DNA from: Gammaproteobacteria bacterium
Lineage (GTDB): Bacteria; Pseudomonadota; Gammaproteobacteria; Steroidobacterales; GCA-2729495
DNA: 7,495 nucleotides
Assembly: GCA_023150055.1 (NCBI GenBank)
Contig: JAKLLP010000094.1
Location: 389-7,883, forward strand
Reading direction: 5' to 3'
The number at the start of each line of letters is the position of its first letter. The stretch's first letter is position 1. Both the position numbers and the translations under genes were made by a program. Below, piece after piece: positions 5,459 through 7,495 of the stretch. The notes below the pieces were generated by a model that saw only the letters and a program-made list of their open reading frames with translations, was not told the DNA's origin and searched no databases.

Positions 5459-7426
5459 CTATTCCTGAGACAGCAATGTGGTGACGTAATTCAACGCTTC
5501 CCGAGCGCTGTGCTCGTCGTAGCCATACTCCATGACCAGCCGTTCCTGCACCGCGGAGATCTTCTGCCGCACCTCGTCATCCGGGCGCGCCGCGGAAGTC
5601 ACCAGGCGCAGCACGTCACGGCGCTCCTCGAACAGGTACTGCTCGATGGCCTCGTGCAGGCGCGTGTGGCTGTCCAGAGTGAATTTCTCGCCGGCCTTGA
5701 AGGCCACCATGGCCTTGCGCACGACTTCCTGGCGGAACGATTGTTTCCCGGACTCCGATATCTTGATCTTCTCCTCGACCTTGCGCAGGAAGCGCTCGTC
5801 CGCGGGTCGGGTCTCGCCGGTGATGGGATCCTTCACCTCGCGCTGATCGAGCGAGGCCTCCACCTCGTCGAGATACTTCTCGAGCAGCTGCTGGGCCTCG
5901 TCTTCGAAGGAGGCGAACAGGGCGCGGTGCACGTCTTCCTTCACCCAGCGGTTGTAGAAGTCCTTGCGGGCGATCACCAGGAAGTCCACCCAGCTCTTTT
6001 TCTGGTTGGCATCCATGCGAGCGTCGTTCTGGATCGAGTCCTTGAGCGCCAGCAACATCTCCATGCTCGTGAGGCTGCTCCTGTCGCTGCGCGTGATCGC
6101 GTTGGAGATCGCGTTGATCACGAATCGCGGGCTCACGCCGGACATGCCCTCCTCGGGATGCTCGGCGCGCAGCCGCTCGACCTCGTTCTGCGAGAAACCT
6201 TCGACATCCTCGCCGGAGTAAAGGCGCAGCTTCTTCGCCAGGTCGAGCCCTTCCTTTTCAGGCTTGACCAGCCGGGTCAGGATGGAGAACACCGCCGCCA
6301 GCTGCAGCACGTGCGGATCGAGGTGCACGGCCCGGAAAGCGGGCGCGTGGGACACGAGCTTGCGGTAGATGCGCGCCTCGTCCTGGTAAGACAGGGTGTA
6401 GGGTACCTTCACGATCACCATGCGATCGAGCAGCGCCTCGTTCTCCTTTTCCTGGAGGAACTTGTTGAACTCCGCGAGGTTCGTGTGGGCAATGATGGTC
6501 TCATCGAGATGAATCAGCGGGAAACGCGAGACCTTGACGTTTTTCTCCTGGGTCAGGGTCAGGAGCAGGTAGAGGAACTCACGCTTGACCTTGAGGATCT
6601 CGATCATCTCCAGCATGCCGCGGCTGGCTGCATAGACCGCGCCGGACCAGGACCAGGCGCGCGGGTCACCCTCGTCGCCGACCTCGGCCACCTTCGACAG
6701 GTCCACCGAACCGACCAGGTCGGCGATGTCCGCCGTGGTGGGATCGTGAGGCGCATAGGTGCCGATACCGATGCGGGATGCCTCCGACAGGAAGACCCGC
6801 TCTACCGGGAATCGCATGAAATCGCCCTGGAACTCCTCGTCGAGACGCGCGCGGCTGTAAGGCGAAAGCTCGCCGGTGATCTCCACGTCGTAGGTCTCGC
6901 GGAACTTGCCGCGCATGCTGGCGGGCACCAGGTTGAGCGGCGACTCGTGCAGGGGCGACCCTTCGAGCGCGTAGAGCGCACCTGCGGCGGTGTGGCTGTA
7001 CTCCTCCAGGCCGCGCTTCATGAGAATCACTGCCGATGACTTGCCGCCGGACGGCGGCCCGAGCAGGAGCAACAGCCGCCGGCCTACGTCCGATCCGGCA
7101 CTTGCGGCCTTGAAATATTCGACGACGCGATCGAGCGCATCGTCGATGCCGTAGAGCTCATTGGTGAAAAGGTCCTTCGGGTTACCGGCAGGGGTCTCCT
7201 CGCCGCGCCGCTCGCTCCGGTACCAGGCGAGCATGTCGTAGAGGTACTGGTGGCTCGAGCGGACGAACTGCCGGGGGTTGGCCGGGAAAACGCCGCCGAG
7301 AAAATCGGCAAAGGTGCCGCGCCATCGCGCGGCCTTGTGCTGGGAGGCGAAACTGGCCAGTTCCTCGATCAGTTTGCCATCTCGCCGTTCAACTGCATCC
7401 TGCCTGGAGTCCGTTGCGCTCGTCAT
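5459..7426 (-). CDS. prkA: PrkA family AAA+ ATPase / serine protein kinase
   Basis: This 655-residue protein starts at ATG 7426, with GGGAG seven bases upstream. The N-terminal WRGTFADFL (35-43) opens the PrkA AAA domain. Walker A is GPPSGGKSS (123-131) with Lys129. A GMLEMIEILK segment (270-279) holds the acidic residues I take as the Walker B equivalent, though LDE at 307-309 is an alternative. IIAHTN (311-316) provides a sensor-like Asn, and DRMVIVKVPY (334-343) a likely arginine finger at Arg335. The PrkA C-terminal domain (about 430-655) is predominantly helical and charged, with KDPITGE (532-538) and a C-terminal EYGYDEHSA segment. PrkA was named as a serine kinase for weak similarity to kinases; Bacillus PrkA has also been described as an ATP-dependent protease-like AAA+ protein, so the activity should be stated cautiously. 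It is the first gene of the leftward prkA-yhbH-spoVR run. Family members are often under stationary-phase or starvation control; only 69 bp upstream are in the window and I see no clear promoter there. Confidence 0.96.
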   Translation of the reverse strand: MTSATDSRQDAVERRDGKLIEELASFASQHKAARWRGTFADFLGGVFPANPRQFVRSSHQYLYDMLAWYRSERRGEETPAGNPKDLFTNELYGIDDALDRVVEYFKAASAGSDVGRRLLLLLGPPSGGKSSAVILMKRGLEEYSHTAAGALYALEGSPLHESPLNLVPASMRGKFRETYDVEITGELSPYSRARLDEEFQGDFMRFPVERVFLSEASRIGIGTYAPHDPTTADIADLVGSVDLSKVAEVGDEGDPRAWSWSGAVYAASRGMLEMIEILKVKREFLYLLLTLTQEKNVKVSRFPLIHLDETIIAHTNLAEFNKFLQEKENEALLDRMVIVKVPYTLSYQDEARIYRKLVSHAPAFRAVHLDPHVLQLAAVFSILTRLVKPEKEGLDLAKKLRLYSGEDVEGFSQNEVERLRAEHPEEGMSGVSPRFVINAISNAITRSDRSSLTSMEMLLALKDSIQNDARMDANQKKSWVDFLVIARKDFYNRWVKEDVHRALFASFEDEAQQLLEKYLDEVEASLDQREVKDPITGETRPADERFLRKVEEKIKISESGKQSFRQEVVRKAMVAFKAGEKFTLDSHTRLHEAIEQYLFEERRDVLRLVTSAARPDDEVRQKISAVQERLVMEYGYDEHSAREALNYVTTLLSQE

Positions 7427-7495
7427 GCTCGATCTCCCTGGAGTCTGTGTCCCGGCCGCCGAAAAGACGCCTGCCTGCCATCGATCGCTCTGCTC

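Noticed and set aside
5327..7039. A 570-codon plus-strand open frame opposite prkA
   Set aside because: It is antisense to conserved PrkA coding sequence and has no family motif or supported start; long antisense frames are expected in GC-rich genes.
7427..7495. Sigma-54-like promoter upstream of prkA (TGGCA on the minus strand at 7480-7476)
   Set aside because: The spacing puts TC rather than GC at the -12 position and the TTGC element is missing, so only the -24 half resembles the consensus.

Overview
This is a GC-rich window (about 60-65% G+C by eye) from a bacterial chromosome. It is densely coded, and strong third-position G/C creates long open frames opposite the real genes. The flanking families (an RlmI/RlmK-type rRNA methyltransferase and a flavodoxin-fold oxidoreductase) would suit a proteobacterium or another GC-rich Gram-negative. 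No rRNA or other taxonomic marker is present, so this is only a guess.

Layout. Two genes run rightward: the 3' end of a class I SAM-dependent methyltransferase (1-521, cut by the window edge), then a 260-residue NAD(P)H/FMN-type flavoprotein (556-1338). They converge, with only 22 bp between stop codons, on five leftward genes. Read in their own 5'->3' order, these are prkA (7426-5459), a yhbH/yeaH-type VWA protein (5402-4230), spoVR (4204-2837), a family-2 glycosyltransferase (2707-1913) and a short exported-looking SnoaL/limonene-epoxide-hydrolase-fold protein (1870-1361).

The core is the conserved PrkA / DUF444 VWA / SpoVR module: an AAA+ ATPase (also called a serine kinase), a protein with an intact MIDAS metal site, and a protein with conserved His/Glu clusters that look metal-binding. 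Spacings of 56 and 25 bp and the shared direction suggest one operon. In Bacillus the module belongs to sporulation. In non-sporulating bacteria its homologues (YeaG/YeaH/YcgB) are linked to starvation and stationary phase. From memory of the reference proteins, all three resemble the Bacillus PrkA/YhbH/SpoVR versions more than the E. coli versions, in both motifs and lengths. This is the most notable observation in the window.

A 129-bp gap with an 8-bp inverted repeat separates spoVR from the glycosyltransferase and the SnoaL-like gene. Those two may or may not belong to the same transcript. I see no RNA genes, CRISPR arrays, insertion sequences or attachment sites, and no gene-free stretch longer than 129 bp.
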